From NCBI GenBank assembly GCA_036505615.1, contig DASXTB010000456.1, positions 1 through 16,672 on the forward strand: 16,672 nucleotides of DNA. Reading direction: 5' to 3'. Position numbers and translations under genes: made by a program. The notes under the pieces were generated by a model. That model searched no databases and was not told the origin of the DNA. It saw only the letters and a list, made by a program, of their open reading frames with translations. Positions 1 through 6,408 of this stretch are shown in pieces (within the stretch, counting starts at the first letter, position 1; the number at the start of each line of letters is the position of its first letter). Source of the DNA: DASXTB01 sp036505615. Its GTDB lineage: Bacteria > Acidobacteriota > UBA6911 > JACQSX01.

Positions 1-159
1 GCGACTTTCCTCGGAGCGCAGCATGGCCACTCGGGAAATCAGTTTCGTCAGATTCTTGCTGCCGCAGGCGCAAGTTGCCTGATTGGCCTCGGCGATGCGC
101 CAGAAAAAACGAGAAAAACGCCGATTGCAAGCCTGACAAAGATATTCGTAGATCGGCAT
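1..159 (-). CDS. FmdB-family zinc-ribbon protein (partial, 3' end cut off)
   Basis: The reverse strand from 159 reads MPIYEYLCQACNRRFS, the hallmark N-terminus of the FmdB / CxxC_CxxC_SSSS regulatory zinc-ribbon family. Four zinc ligands are visible: a CxxC pair at residues 8 and 11 and a CxC pair at 30 and 32 followed by glycine. A second ATG lies one codon upstream (160-162); I chose the inner one because family members begin MPIYEY. No good Shine-Dalgarno is visible. The window ends after 53 codons, so the usually serine- or glycine-rich tail is missing. Members are small cytosolic proteins, originally linked to amide/formamide operon regulation; the role here is unknown. The 3-prime neighbours are outside the window. 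The family call is firm, the function is not. Confidence 0.85.
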   Translation of the reverse strand, partial: MPIYEYLCQACNRRFSRFFWRIAEANQATCACGSKNLTKLISRVAMLRSEESR

Positions 160-200
160 CATTTCAATTTTAGGGTCAGTGCTTTCAGTTTGGCAAGTCG

Positions 201-359
201 ATGGCGGCCGCAAAACTGAAATTGGGCCAGGTTTCGCTCTACGGGTCCTTCGCCACTCTGCTGGCCGGCGTACTTATTTCAGTCGCCTGCCTGGTCCATG
301 CGCGACTTCGAGAGGAATCCAGATTGTCCGATGGAGTTGTAGCTGTCCGCGTGCGGTAA
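201..359 (+). CDS. possible small single-pass membrane protein, 52 aa
   Basis: A short open frame, ATG at 201 to TAA at 357-359, encodes MAAAKLKLGQVSLYGSF followed by a strongly hydrophobic stretch. Residues about 14-34 form a plausible transmembrane helix ending in a basic turn (HARLREE). The frame closes upstream at a TAG (171-173), so 201 is the only ATG start. It would be transcribed divergently from the FmdB-type gene with about 40 bases between the two starts. No convincing Shine-Dalgarno is seen (only GGCAAG about 4 bases upstream). I do not recognise a family. The TM-like composition is the only argument for it being real; an overlapping 71-codon frame (179-394) has no protein-like character. 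Confidence 0.35.
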   Translation: MAAAKLKLGQVSLYGSFATLLAGVLISVACLVHARLREESRLSDGVVAVRVR

Positions 360-385
360 AGGCGGGCTGCGCCAGAGGAATTGGC

Positions 386-553
386 AGACGTTAATGGGAC
401 ACGGATAACACGGAGAACACGGACTGGCGAATGTGCTGCAAGGTAGACGAACCAGTAAGAATGTTTAACCGTTCTTCGGTTGACTCGAGCGTCGACCTAG
501 CAGCACATTCGCCAGTCCGTGTTCTCCGTGTTGTCCGTGTCCCATTAACGTCT
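386..553. repeat. B1: 168-bp fold-back element with 59-bp arms built on a 9-nt unit
   Basis: Arms 386-444 and 495-553 are inverted repeats matching at 57 of 59 positions; the loop is 445-494 and contains a small AACCG/CGGTT hairpin. Inside each arm the motif ACACGGANN recurs three times with 9-nt period (399-425 in the left arm), followed by GGCGAATGTG. Any transcript would fold into a very long stem. The right arm carries the TAA (545-547) of the leftward secreted-protein gene, so the element abuts or overlaps that gene's end. No clear target duplication is seen. It shares unit and layout with B2 (2388-2534). Confidence 0.9.
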
Positions 554-1189
554 CGCGCTGCGCACGGGCACCCAGGCGGGGCGGTCCAGAACCAGCTCCA
601 GTACCTGGCCCTTCTTTAACACCTGATCTTTTTCTCCGCCGGCAGTGCTTCCGATAATGCCGGCGATAATTCCAATGCCGGCCCCTACGGCGGCTCCCTT
701 TTTCCCCTCAACGGCCGCTCCCACTGCTGCGCCCGCTGCCCCGGCCCCGGCCACCGTGGCTGCTGTGCGCTTGCCGGAAGACTTGCCTTGGCTTGAGCCC
801 TCGGGGGAAAAGTTCATTGGTTGTCCCTCGGCCGCAACCGGGGAAGCGCTGATCGAGAAGGTCTCGCCCGTGGGAAGTTCCGCCTTGTAAAAATGGAGAG
901 CCAGCTCCGCGCGACCGCGCAGCCTTCCCGCCCTGGCCGAGCGGACAATCGACCCGTGCAGAGTGCTTCCCTTAGGGATCACCACGCGATCCTCCGAGAC
1001 AAAGTCATCCGTCAGCGCCGCATCAATCTCTTCGCCCTTTTCGGCTGTCTTAGTAGAGATTTCCTGCGACAGGGAAACTTTCAGGTGAATTCCCGTCCGG
1101 ACCTCAACGGTCTGACAGTGCAGGTAGGCAGGGACCAGCAACAAGAAAACCAGTATCGTACTGAATAATTTGATTACCGGAATTCTCAT
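545..1189 (-). CDS. secreted glycine-zipper protein of unknown function
   Basis: This 214-aa protein starts at ATG 1189, chosen because GGGAG stands 8 bases upstream; a TTG-started extension to 1213 would bury that site. Residues 1-25 (MRIPVIKLFSTILVFLLLVP...) form a Sec signal peptide; C25 is not in a proper lipobox. The mature part has a beta-type segment around VIPKGSTLHGSIVRSARAGR, reminiscent of VirB10/TrbI-like pores, then an acidic/serine linker. A long Gly/Ala zipper (roughly residues 145-185) follows, and a closing ... KKGQVLELVLDRP... strand. From memory, proteins of this plan are common in Acidobacteria and unassigned. Its final codons and TAA come from repeat element B1, so the extreme C-terminus may be altered. 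Probably exported to the envelope. Confidence 0.75.
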   Translation of the reverse strand: MRIPVIKLFSTILVFLLLVPAYLHCQTVEVRTGIHLKVSLSQEISTKTAEKGEEIDAALTDDFVSEDRVVIPKGSTLHGSIVRSARAGRLRGRAELALHFYKAELPTGETFSISASPVAAEGQPMNFSPEGSSQGKSSGKRTAATVAGAGAAGAAVGAAVEGKKGAAVGAGIGIIAGIIGSTAGGEKDQVLKKGQVLELVLDRPAWVPVRSARR

Positions 1190-1213
1190 TATGAAATCTC
1201 CCTGGGCGTCCAA

Positions 1214-1219
1214 AGTATA
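1214..1219 (-). promoter_or_regulatory. extended -10 promoter of the glycine-zipper protein gene
   Basis: On the reverse strand the sequence reads TGTTATACT, a TATACT -10 box with the TGn extension. A start point near 1207 would give a leader of about 18 bases carrying GGGAG before the ATG at 1189. No convincing -35 is seen, which an extended -10 can tolerate. Confidence 0.45.
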
Positions 1220-1389
1220 ACATTACAAATGATTCGATGCGGAATCGTTGCATAATGTTCATAAAGTCGAACGTCGCGTCCATCGGTTTCAGATGATTTG
1301 GAAAATACTTCCGTAACATCTGAAGTACCATTAAGATACGAGCGAAGATATGCGCTCTGTGGGATGACCAATGATCAAACATCGTGGAT

Positions 1390-1417
1390 TTGCGCCGCCG
1401 CGGCTTTGCACTAAACT
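1390..1417 (+). promoter_or_regulatory. candidate promoter of the GntR-type gene
   Basis: TTGCGC (1390-1395) and TAAACT (1412-1417) are separated by 16 bases, placing transcription start about 10 bases before the ATG at 1434. Match quality is moderate and there is no experimental support. Confidence 0.35.
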
Positions 1418-1433
1418 ACGGTGAAATAAGAAG

Positions 1434-2387
1434 ATGACCGAAATTCGTTTCACTCTGGACAAAGAATGTGGCCTGCCGCTTTTTGAGCAGGTCAAGGGCC
1501 AGCTCCTGTCCGGCTTGTACACTGGAAAGTTGAAGCCAGGGGACCGCCTTCCTTCGGTTCGCGAAATGTCGCGGCACGCCGGCATCAATCTGAAGTCCGC
1601 CCAGAGGATCTACCAGAAGCTTTCGCAGGAGAACTACGTCGAAATCCACCGCGCAAGCGGCGTATTTGTTCGCGAGCGCGATCAGCAGACCTACGACCGC
1701 ATGCGCCGTAAAGCGATACATAAGCTGATCACCGACGTGGTCGAAAAAGCCCGGAGTCTGGGAATTCCTCCTGAAAAGCTCCCGGACCTGTTTGAGAACT
1801 TCAGCACGGGCAAGAACCTGCGCCGCCTCGTGCTCACGGTGGTCGATCACAAAGAGGAGGCGGACATATTCTCCAGCGAGATTCGGGAGCGAGTCGCTCC
1901 GGCTGACGTCTACGTTGTTTCGCTGGGCGAAAACCACCGCGGCATTGACACGGCTGCACTGGAAAAATCCGAATATATCCTCACCACCAGCTGGCACCTG
2001 GATGCGGCGCAGGAACTGGCCGCGCGCTTCCGCAAGCCGGTTTTGGAAATTCGACCCAACCCGCTCATCTCGACCGAGATTCTGGAGGTGGCTCGCACCC
2101 GCAACGTGGCGCTTGTCGTGAAGGACGAAAACACAATGCACGCAAGCTGGGAAGTGCACATGAGCCTGTTTCATCCTTCCACGGACAAGAAGTTTTTCAT
2201 TTGCCCGATACGCAAGAGCGAAATGATCCGGCGAATTTTGAAAGAGGCAGAGACCATTTATGTGACTCCGGCGTGCTGGAACGAGATGCGCAGGATGACC
2301 CCCGCACAAGTGGAATTGAAAACCTTTCAGAGCTTCATCTCCGATGAAACAATCGCCGCATTGAAGGAAATCCAGCTTTATGGCTGA
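1434..2387 (+). CDS. GntR-family transcriptional regulator with a non-standard C-terminal domain
   Basis: This 317-aa protein has an N-terminal winged helix of GntR type (about residues 8-80): PLFEQVKGQLLSGLYTGKLK, then GDRLPSVREMSRHAGINLKS, then a wing ending VEIHRASGVFVRERD. The rest (about 90-317) is not a PLP-aminotransferase fold and does not look like an obvious UTRA or FCD domain. It alternates predicted strands and helices (YVVSLGENHRGIDTAALEKS..., LVVKDENTM), suggesting a Rossmann or periplasmic-binding-like sensor; that is inference. The stop TGA (2385-2387) touches repeat element B2. Before B2 arrived, the downstream deaminase gene overlapped this stop by 8 bases, so the two were probably co-expressed. 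Ligand and targets cannot be read from sequence; autoregulation or control of the deaminase is plausible. Confidence 0.8.
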   Translation: MTEIRFTLDKECGLPLFEQVKGQLLSGLYTGKLKPGDRLPSVREMSRHAGINLKSAQRIYQKLSQENYVEIHRASGVFVRERDQQTYDRMRRKAIHKLITDVVEKARSLGIPPEKLPDLFENFSTGKNLRRLVLTVVDHKEEADIFSSEIRERVAPADVYVVSLGENHRGIDTAALEKSEYILTTSWHLDAAQELAARFRKPVLEIRPNPLISTEILEVARTRNVALVVKDENTMHASWEVHMSLFHPSTDKKFFICPIRKSEMIRRILKEAETIYVTPACWNEMRRMTPAQVELKTFQSFISDETIAALKEIQLYG

Positions 2388-2469
2388 GGATTGCAGACCA
2401 GAATTGGGACACGTACAACGCGGGAGGCACGGAATGGCGAATGGCGAATGGCCGGAGTCGAATGGCTGA
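2380..2469 (+). pseudogene. orphaned original start of the deaminase gene (29-codon remnant frame)
   Basis: The ATG at 2380 overlaps the GntR stop and reads M-A-E before running into repeat B2, where it ends at TGA 2467-2469. Joined across the repeat minus one AGGA, it would continue in frame into EIPKIELHVHLEG. It now acts at most as a short leader peptide whose terminator overlaps the ATG at 2462 (ATGGCTGA), the same overlap geometry as at the GntR stop, so reinitiation is conceivable. Confidence 0.6.
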
Positions 2470-2534
2470 TTCTGGTCGTATTCGCCATTCCGTGTCTCCC
2501 GGGCCGTCCGCGTCCCAATTCTGGTCTGCAATCC
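2388..2534. mobile_element. B2: fold-back element inserted in the 5' end of the deaminase gene
   Basis: Arms 2388-2442 and 2480-2534 are inverted repeats matching at 49 of 55 positions, the outer 23 perfectly (beginning GGATTGCAGACCAGAATTGG). The inner arm, GGGACAC...CACGGAATGGCGAAT, resembles B1. It is flanked by AGGA at 2387-2390 and 2535-2538, although the left GGA also belongs to the arm. Removing one AGGA plus the insert (148 bp) restores ATGGCTGAGGAAATTCCA, an in-frame MAEEIP start for the deaminase, overlapping the GntR stop by 8 bases. The element encodes no protein and lacks a transposase, so it would be non-autonomous. Confidence 0.8.
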
Positions 2535-3505
2535 AGGAAATTCCAAAAATCGAGCTGCATGTGCATCTGGAAGGATCCATCACGCCCGATCAGCTGCGTC
2601 ATCTTGCCCGAAAGTACGGCAGCCCGCTGGCCGAGGACCAGTCCGACGCGATCACCCAGCTCTACCAATTCCGCACCTTTTCGAATTTCCTCAACGCCTA
2701 CAAGATCTGTTGCCAGCATCTGAAGACGCCCGACGATTATGCGTGGCTTACTGCCGCCTTATTGCAACAACTGGCCGAACAACGGTGCGTGTACGCGGAG
2801 ATTCTGCTGACTCCCTCCATCTGCGCTCGCTTCGGCCTTTCCGCTATTGAAGTTATCGATGCGGTTCTGGACCGGTCTGCAGCAGCCGCGCGCTATGGCG
2901 TCCATGTGCGCTGGATATTCGACACAGTCCGGCAGTGGGGGCCGGACCCCTGCTGGCAGACACTGGAGTGGGCGGGGCGTTTTCAGAACAAAGGCGTCGT
3001 CGCTATCTCCATCGGAGGAGACGAAGCAAGTGTGGCCGCCCCCGAATTCCGCGAGATATTCGAAGCCGCGGAGAAGGCCGGATTGCGCCGGGTGGCGCAT
3101 GCGGGCGAGATCTGCGACGCTCGCAGTGTGTGGCTTGCCATCGAAGAGTTGCGCGCCGAGCGCATCGGCCACGGCATCCGAGCTTTGGATGATCCCCAGT
3201 TGGTGGATTATCTGGTCAAGAACGATCTCCCGCTGGACGTCTGCATCACCAGCAATTTCAAAACAGGAGCGGTCGATTCGAACACGCCGCATCCAATACG
3301 CCGGATCGCCCAGCAAGGGATCCCATTCACCTTAAACAGTGACGATCCCGGCTTGTTCCAGACGACGCTGCAGCAGGAGTGGGCGCTGGCTGCGGATATC
3401 CTTGCTTGGGTCCCGGAGGATTTTGTGGCGTTGATGCGGAGGACCATGAAGTATACTTTTTTGCGTCCAGAAGAGAGGGAGCACATTACGCGGTTGTTGA
3501 TGTAG
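2462..3505 (+). CDS. adenosine deaminase-family enzyme (adenosine or aminodeoxyfutalosine deaminase)
   Basis: This 347-aa metal-dependent amidohydrolase carries the family motifs: HVH with LEGSI (H33, H35), VAHAGE (H213, E216), the CITSN...TG segment and NSDDP (D294, D295). These are the zinc ligands and catalytic acids that remove the 6-amino group of adenosine or a related purine nucleoside. In bacteria lacking the standard menaquinone route, near relatives deaminate aminodeoxyfutalosine, and sequence alone does not separate the two. The start is uncertain. ATGs at 2441 and 2462 and a GTG at 2492 all lie in repeat element B2; 2462 has GGAG 4 bases upstream and overlaps the stop of a short frame begun at the old ATG (2380). 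The first ~24 residues are repeat-encoded, replacing an ancestral MAE. The catalytic core appears intact. Confidence 0.88.
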   Translation: MADSGRIRHSVSPGPSASQFWSAIQEIPKIELHVHLEGSITPDQLRHLARKYGSPLAEDQSDAITQLYQFRTFSNFLNAYKICCQHLKTPDDYAWLTAALLQQLAEQRCVYAEILLTPSICARFGLSAIEVIDAVLDRSAAAARYGVHVRWIFDTVRQWGPDPCWQTLEWAGRFQNKGVVAISIGGDEASVAAPEFREIFEAAEKAGLRRVAHAGEICDARSVWLAIEELRAERIGHGIRALDDPQLVDYLVKNDLPLDVCITSNFKTGAVDSNTPHPIRRIAQQGIPFTLNSDDPGLFQTTLQQEWALAADILAWVPEDFVALMRRTMKYTFLRPEEREHITRLLM

Positions 3506-3536
3506 CGCGTCTTGATGTCCTTGGCGGCGCTGAAGA

Positions 3537-3662
3537 GCCGACCACGTTCACGTGCACGACCACGTCAACGTCCACGACTACGACCAATCGAATCGGGAGC
3601 GATTGTGTTTCCTCCGCGTAGGCGTGGACGTGCTCGTGAACGTGAACGTGGTCGTGATCGGC
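3537..3662. repeat. A1: fold-back element of 6-nt units (CACGNN / GTGNNC)
   Basis: The left arm has seven hexamers of CACGNN type (3543-3584: CACGTT, CACGTG, CACGAC, CACGTC, AACGTC, CACGAC, TACGAC). The right arm has six of GTGNNC type (3624-3659) closing in GGC. The ends are GCCGACCACG and CGTGATCGGC, roughly complementary. The loop holds GAGCGATTGT (3597-3606). The right half, 3616-3662, is identical over 47 bases to A2 (5610-5656). It fills most of the spacer between the deaminase and DUF885 genes. Read as codons it gives His-Val runs, but only as an artefact of the period. Confidence 0.9.
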
Positions 3663-3715
3663 ATTTATTGCGTTCCGGCTGTGCATGTCCTTTAATGCGG
3701 CCTTTTTTTACCATC

Positions 3716-3733
3716 AAGGACACAAAGGACACC
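3716..3733 (+). repeat. two 9-nt units AAGGACACA/AAGGACACC
   Basis: AAGGACACA (3716-3724) is followed directly by AAGGACACC (3725-3733) and then ACGAAAAAAAG. Period and composition recall the 9-nt B-type units, and this looks like a single short arm without a partner. It lies 24 bases before the DUF885 start. Confidence 0.5.
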
Positions 3734-3756
3734 ACGAAAAAAAGTGATGTGAATAG

Positions 3757-5490
3757 ATGAGGCAAACCTTTCTACCGCTGCTATTACTGATCCTGATTTG
3801 CAGCGCAGCCGGTCAAGATAAGAAAAACGATAGAAACGCCGGCAGCACAGCAGAACAGCAGAAATTCGAACAACTGGTCGCGCGCTGGCTGGAAGACTAT
3901 TCCCGCTCCAATCCCATCCAGGCGACCGCGCTCGGAATTCACAAGTACGACGACCAGCTGGGGGACTTCTCCGCAGATGGCTTTCGCGCTCAAACAGAGC
4001 TGGCACAAAAATATCTCAAAGAGCTGGAATCGATTCCCATGGCCCAGTTGCCCATGTCAGTCCAGGCGGACTACCGGGTGCTGCAGGGACAACTGAAGGT
4101 CACGGCCAAGGACTTGGGGGAAGTACAGACCTGGAAGACCAATCCCACTCTATATCCCGACGCGCCCACTCTCGGCATTTTTCTGATGGCGTCGCGGGAG
4201 TACTCACCTCTGCAGGATCGGCTGAAAAATATTGTCGCCCGGATGCAGCAGATCCCAGCGGTCCTGGAATCAGGCAAGAGAAATTTGGGGAATCCTCCCC
4301 TCATCTGGACCGATATTGCCATCGATTCCACTCGCGGCGGAATTGACTTCTTTGAGAGCGTCGTGCCGAACCTCGCGTCCTCGGTCCCGGGAATGCAGGA
4401 ATCTGTGCTCCGGGAAAGCAAGCGGGCCGCAGATGCTTACCGGGATTTTTTGAGCTTCTTGAAGGATGATTTGTTGCGGCGATCCGACGGAGACTTCCGG
4501 GCGGGAAAGGAGAACTTTGAATTTCATTTGAAGAATAACTACCTGCTCGATGAGAGCAGTGATCAGATCACGGTTGTGGGGCGGGCCGTTTTTGATCGCA
4601 CCAAGAAACAGCTTGTGGATGTCGCCAGGCTGATTGACTCCACCAAAGATTGGAAATCAGTGCTGGACCAGACCAAACTCAATCACCCCGCCGCGCAACA
4701 ACTGCTTGACGAGTATAAGAAGGAAACAGCCCGGGCGCGTGCCTTCATCCTGAAGCGCGATCTGTTTTCAGTTCCGGAGGGAGAGAAGCTCCAGATCATA
4801 GAAACCCCGCTGTTCCAGCGAAGCACCATACCTTATGCCCAATATTTCAGCCCTGCTCCTTTCGACAAAGACCAGACGGGACAGTTCACCGTGACTCCGA
4901 TTAATACTTCCAAACCCAGGGAAGAACAAGAAGAGCAATTAAAGGGACACAGCCACGGCGACATTGTCAACACAGTCGTGCACGAAGCCTACCCGGGCCA
5001 CCACCTGCAGTTTGTCTATGCCAATCAGGCGGAGTCGACGATCAAAAAAGTGCTGTCCAGCCCCATTTTCGCCGAGGGTTGGGCGCTCTACTCCGAAGAG
5101 CTGCTTTCAGAACATGGTTACTACACTCCCGAGGAGCGGCTCATCCAGTTGCAGTGGACGCTGGTACGTGCGGCTCGGGTCCTGATCGACATCGGCCTGC
5201 ACACCGGGACCATGTCGTTTGATGAGGCAGTGAGGATGCTCACAGATGAAGTGCGCCTCGATAAACCCGGCGCGCTCGGCGAAGTAAAGCGATACACAAT
5301 GTCGCCCACACAGCCACTCAGCTACCTGATTGGCCGCGAGATTATTTTTCGAATCCGCACCGAGTACATGAGGAAGCAGGGGAAGAAATACAAAGTCAAG
5401 AATTTTCATAGCGAAGTGCTCAGCTACGGCACCATCCCGCCGACGCTGATCGAAGCGCTGATGTTCCGCAAGGGATTAGTAGCTCGATAA
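3757..5490 (+). CDS. secreted DUF885-family metallopeptidase
   Basis: This 577-aa protein has a signal peptide at residues 1-20 (MRQTFLPLLLLILICSAAGQ), so it is probably periplasmic or, if C15 is used, a lipoprotein; the lipobox is poor. DUF885 covers most of the mature chain. The zinc signature HEAYPGHH is at residues 409-416, with the distal glutamate in FAEGWALYSEEL (E440). The C-terminal motif PTQPLSYLIGREII is typical. Family members resemble M32-like carboxypeptidases; some act as dipeptidases, but the substrate here is unknown. Length fits the family. The ATG at 3757 follows a weak purine stretch only. The upstream spacer is mostly repeat A1; downstream it converges with tlyA across arrays F and A2. 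Confidence 0.9.
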   Translation: MRQTFLPLLLLILICSAAGQDKKNDRNAGSTAEQQKFEQLVARWLEDYSRSNPIQATALGIHKYDDQLGDFSADGFRAQTELAQKYLKELESIPMAQLPMSVQADYRVLQGQLKVTAKDLGEVQTWKTNPTLYPDAPTLGIFLMASREYSPLQDRLKNIVARMQQIPAVLESGKRNLGNPPLIWTDIAIDSTRGGIDFFESVVPNLASSVPGMQESVLRESKRAADAYRDFLSFLKDDLLRRSDGDFRAGKENFEFHLKNNYLLDESSDQITVVGRAVFDRTKKQLVDVARLIDSTKDWKSVLDQTKLNHPAAQQLLDEYKKETARARAFILKRDLFSVPEGEKLQIIETPLFQRSTIPYAQYFSPAPFDKDQTGQFTVTPINTSKPREEQEEQLKGHSHGDIVNTVVHEAYPGHHLQFVYANQAESTIKKVLSSPIFAEGWALYSEELLSEHGYYTPEERLIQLQWTLVRAARVLIDIGLHTGTMSFDEAVRMLTDEVRLDKPGALGEVKRYTMSPTQPLSYLIGREIIFRIRTEYMRKQGKKYKVKNFHSEVLSYGTIPPTLIEALMFRKGLVAR

Positions 5491-5499
5491 TAGCGTGGC

Positions 5500-5576
5500 G
5501 GTCGAAGGTCGAAAGTCGAAGGTCGATAGTCGAAGGCCCAAAGTCGAAGGTCCAAAGTCGAAGGTCGCAGGTTGTC
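5500..5576 (+). repeat. F: 7-nt tandem array, GGTCGAA type
   Basis: Eleven units in strict 7-nt register: GGTCGAA, GGTCGAA, AGTCGAA, GGTCGAT, AGTCGAA, GGCCCAA, AGTCGAA, GGTCCAA, AGTCGAA, GGTCGCA, GGTTGTC. Changes are substitutions only, with no indels; the first position alternates G/A. The array lies between the convergent DUF885 and tlyA genes, directly before A2. No inverted partner arm is visible. The unit has no stop codon in any frame of either strand. Confidence 0.92.
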
Positions 5577-5586
5577 CCCCCTTGCT

Positions 5587-5664
5587 GAGCGATTGTATAT
5601 TTTTCGTGTGCGTAGGCGTGGACGTGCTCGTGAACGTGAACGTGGTCGTGATCGGCTTTTATTG
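5587..5664. repeat. A2: solo right half of an A-type 6-nt element
   Basis: GAGCGATTGT (5587-5596) and the 47-base block 5610-5656 match A1 (3597-3606 and 3616-3662) exactly, and the flank TTTATTG is also shared. The left CACGNN arm is missing. Its end touches the tlyA stop codon (5659-5661). Confidence 0.88.
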
Positions 5665-6408
5665 GGCTGCGACTTTCACAAAATATTCCTGGTTTCCCTC
5701 GGCTCCCCGGAGCGGGCTGGGGAAGGTTGCTGCATTTGCAAAACCTTGTTGAAAGGCTTCCTGAATGACCTGCTGCACAGTCTGTCTCGCTTCCGCCTCG
5801 TCTATCACCATCCCTCCGGCTGCAATCCGGTTTGCGGGTAACTCAAACTGGGGCTTGACCAGTGCCAGCAGAAGAGCCTCAGGCTCTCCCCTCTCACGAA
5901 ACGCCCCGGCGATCGCCGGCAGCACCAGACGCAGTGAAATGAAGGATAGGTCCACGGTCATGAGAAAGAATCGTTGGGGAATGTCGGCGCCGCGCAGGTA
6001 GCGCACGTTGTACTGATCGCGAAGGGACACGCGCGGGTCACTGACAAGATTCCAAGCCATCTGCCCCCGGCCGACATCGAAGGCATAGACGCGAGATGCC
6101 CCACGCTTGAGAAGACAATCGACGAATCCTCCCGTTGAACTCCCCAGATCGACACACACTCGCTGGCTCACTTGAATCTGAAAATGTTCCAGCGCGCCCC
6201 AGAGCTTCTCGCCTCCACGACCGACAAATCGGCGCGAGCCCCGCACTTCCAGCGACGCAGCGGCAGAGACCAGCGTGCCTGGCTTTTCGACTTTTTGGGA
6301 ATCAACAAAGACGCGCCCCGCCAGAATCAGGGCGTGGGCTTTTTGACGATTTTCAGCAAGTCCGCTCTCAACAAGTAGTTCATCGAGTCGGGTCTTTGAT
6401 CTTTGCAT
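5659..6408 (-). CDS. tlyA: TlyA-family rRNA 2'-O-methyltransferase
   Basis: This 249-aa protein has an N-terminal S4 RNA-binding domain (about residues 4-64, KTRLDELLVESGLAENRQKA) and an FtsJ-type Rossmann methyltransferase domain with the SAM-binding motif VDLGSSTGGFVD (86-97). The methyltransferase tetrad is visible as K68 (GGEKL), D153 (TVDLSFISL), K185 (LVKPQFE) and E241 (NQEYF). Relatives methylate 16S/23S rRNA and set capreomycin sensitivity; the older name hemolysin A is misleading. The start at 6408 gives the normal S4 beginning and lies inside dxs, overlapping it by 82 bases in another frame, so translational coupling is likely. It is the last gene of the xse-isp-dxs block. The stop abuts repeat A2. 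Confidence 0.93.
   Translation of the reverse strand: MQRSKTRLDELLVESGLAENRQKAHALILAGRVFVDSQKVEKPGTLVSAAASLEVRGSRRFVGRGGEKLWGALEHFQIQVSQRVCVDLGSSTGGFVDCLLKRGASRVYAFDVGRGQMAWNLVSDPRVSLRDQYNVRYLRGADIPQRFFLMTVDLSFISLRLVLPAIAGAFRERGEPEALLLALVKPQFELPANRIAAGGMVIDEAEARQTVQQVIQEAFQQGFANAATFPSPLRGAEGNQEYFVKVAAQ

Noticed and set aside
179..394. 71-codon forward frame near the left end
   Set aside because: Low-hydrophobicity, Arg/Cys-rich sequence running into repeat B1; the overlapping 52-aa frame is more protein-like.
386..553. Target-site duplication around B1
   Set aside because: The flanks (GGC on the left, CGC on the right) do not repeat convincingly, so insertion cannot be shown from this copy alone.
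1416..2546. Long reverse-strand open frame (376 codons) opposite the GntR gene
   Set aside because: Composition is that of an antisense shadow in GC-rich coding DNA; the forward frame has a clear winged-helix domain.
3486..3686. His-Val rich open frames over A-type arrays (HVHVHEHVHAY-like peptides), also near 9838-9900
   Set aside because: They arise because a 6-nt unit is read as a dipeptide cycle; no start signal, no homology-like features, and the DNA is a fold-back repeat.
5659..6408. TlyA as a hemolysin/toxin
   Set aside because: S4 plus FtsJ domains and an intact K-D-K-E tetrad show an RNA methyltransferase.
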